This document shows positions 32,118 to 32,287 of a stretch of DNA of 32,287 nt, in pieces. How positions within the stretch are numbered: position 1 is the first letter of the stretch; every line of letters starts with the position of its first letter. Under the pieces are notes generated by a model. It did no database searches. It had not been told where the DNA came from and saw only the letters and a program-made list of their open reading frames with translations. Location: positions 1-32,287 of the forward strand of contig JAJPJW010000226.1 in NCBI GenBank assembly GCA_021324075.1, written 5' to 3'. The DNA comes from Pseudomonadota bacterium. GTDB lineage: Bacteria; Oederibacteriota; Muellerivitia; Muellerivitales; Muellerivitaceae. Position numbers and translations under genes: made by a program.

Positions 32118-32287
32118 AATTTTGCATTTGAAGGCCGGAAATTACCTCGAAGATCCCGCGTGGTCGGATTCTGCTCTCGCGAAACACCTTCTCTCAAATC
32201 CATCCCAAGCTCCCCACGGAATCTCCCTAACTAACTGGTCTTCTCAACTCGATTTTTCGAACCGGAATGGAGCTCGCCAGGGCTTTA
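32095..32287 (+). CDS. Possible 5' end of a reading frame, truncated by window edge
   Basis: From an ATG at 32095 the frame stays open for 64 codons to the edge (MITHLEFLILHLKAGNYLE...). There is no good ribosome site, and the start sits in the loop of an inverted repeat. Codons such as CTA, TCA and TCT are more frequent than in the core genes, consistent with foreign origin or with non-coding sequence. A minus-strand frame reading inward from the edge and ending at about 32226 (KALASSIPVRKIELRRPVS) is an alternative. I do not recognise a family. Confidence 0.3.
   Translation, partial: MITHLEFLILHLKAGNYLEDPAWSDSALAKHLLSNPSQAPHGISLTNWSSQLDFSNRNGARQGF

Overview
The window is a gene-dense stretch of a bacterial chromosome, moderately GC-rich. 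The cell envelope is Gram-negative: there is an apolipoprotein N-acyltransferase (Lnt), an outer-membrane beta-barrel protein ending in Phe, SecG, and several signal-peptide proteins. Glycolysis, arginine biosynthesis, nucleotide-excision repair and RNA-processing genes point to a free-living heterotroph. The truncated first gene ends in a FlgD-type Ig-like domain, a C-terminal module common in poorly cultured phyla. I infer an uncultured candidate-phylum bacterium; no rRNA is present to confirm this.

Layout. 1-1153: 3' end of a surface or secreted protein, then a ComF-like phosphoribosyltransferase. 1324-6242: glycolytic cluster gap, nfeD, SPFH protein, pgk, tpiA, then secG. 6287-9449: LacI-type regulator, lnt, Rieske protein. 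9457-10682, minus strand: promoter, tRNA-Glu and argC in series. 10805-15573: peptidyl-prolyl isomerase, a second LacI-type regulator, and a 961-residue multidomain glycoside hydrolase with its own promoter and a candidate operator. 15739-21769: TPR/coiled-coil protein, uvrB, uvrC. 21833-27249: a four-gene, translationally coupled operon of NtrB-like kinase, NtrC-like regulator, periplasmic coiled-coil protein and outer-membrane barrel. 27298-29687: unknown protein, a short leader with promoter and terminator hairpin, then rph and rdgB. 29736-30117: tRNA-Pro relic, tRNA-Pro, tRNA-Arg and a strong terminator. 30118-32287: an accessory segment with a MntA-HepT toxin-antitoxin pair, an unknown secreted protein, two copies of a palindromic repeat, degenerate short repeats at both ends, and a truncated reading frame at the edge.

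The best candidates for undescribed biology are the coupled kinase/regulator/coiled-coil/outer-membrane operon, the promoter-hairpin leader upstream of rph, the tRNA-Glu-argC arrangement, and the repeat-bounded accessory segment. Promoters were found by eye from -35/-10 resemblance and spacing; they are hypotheses.
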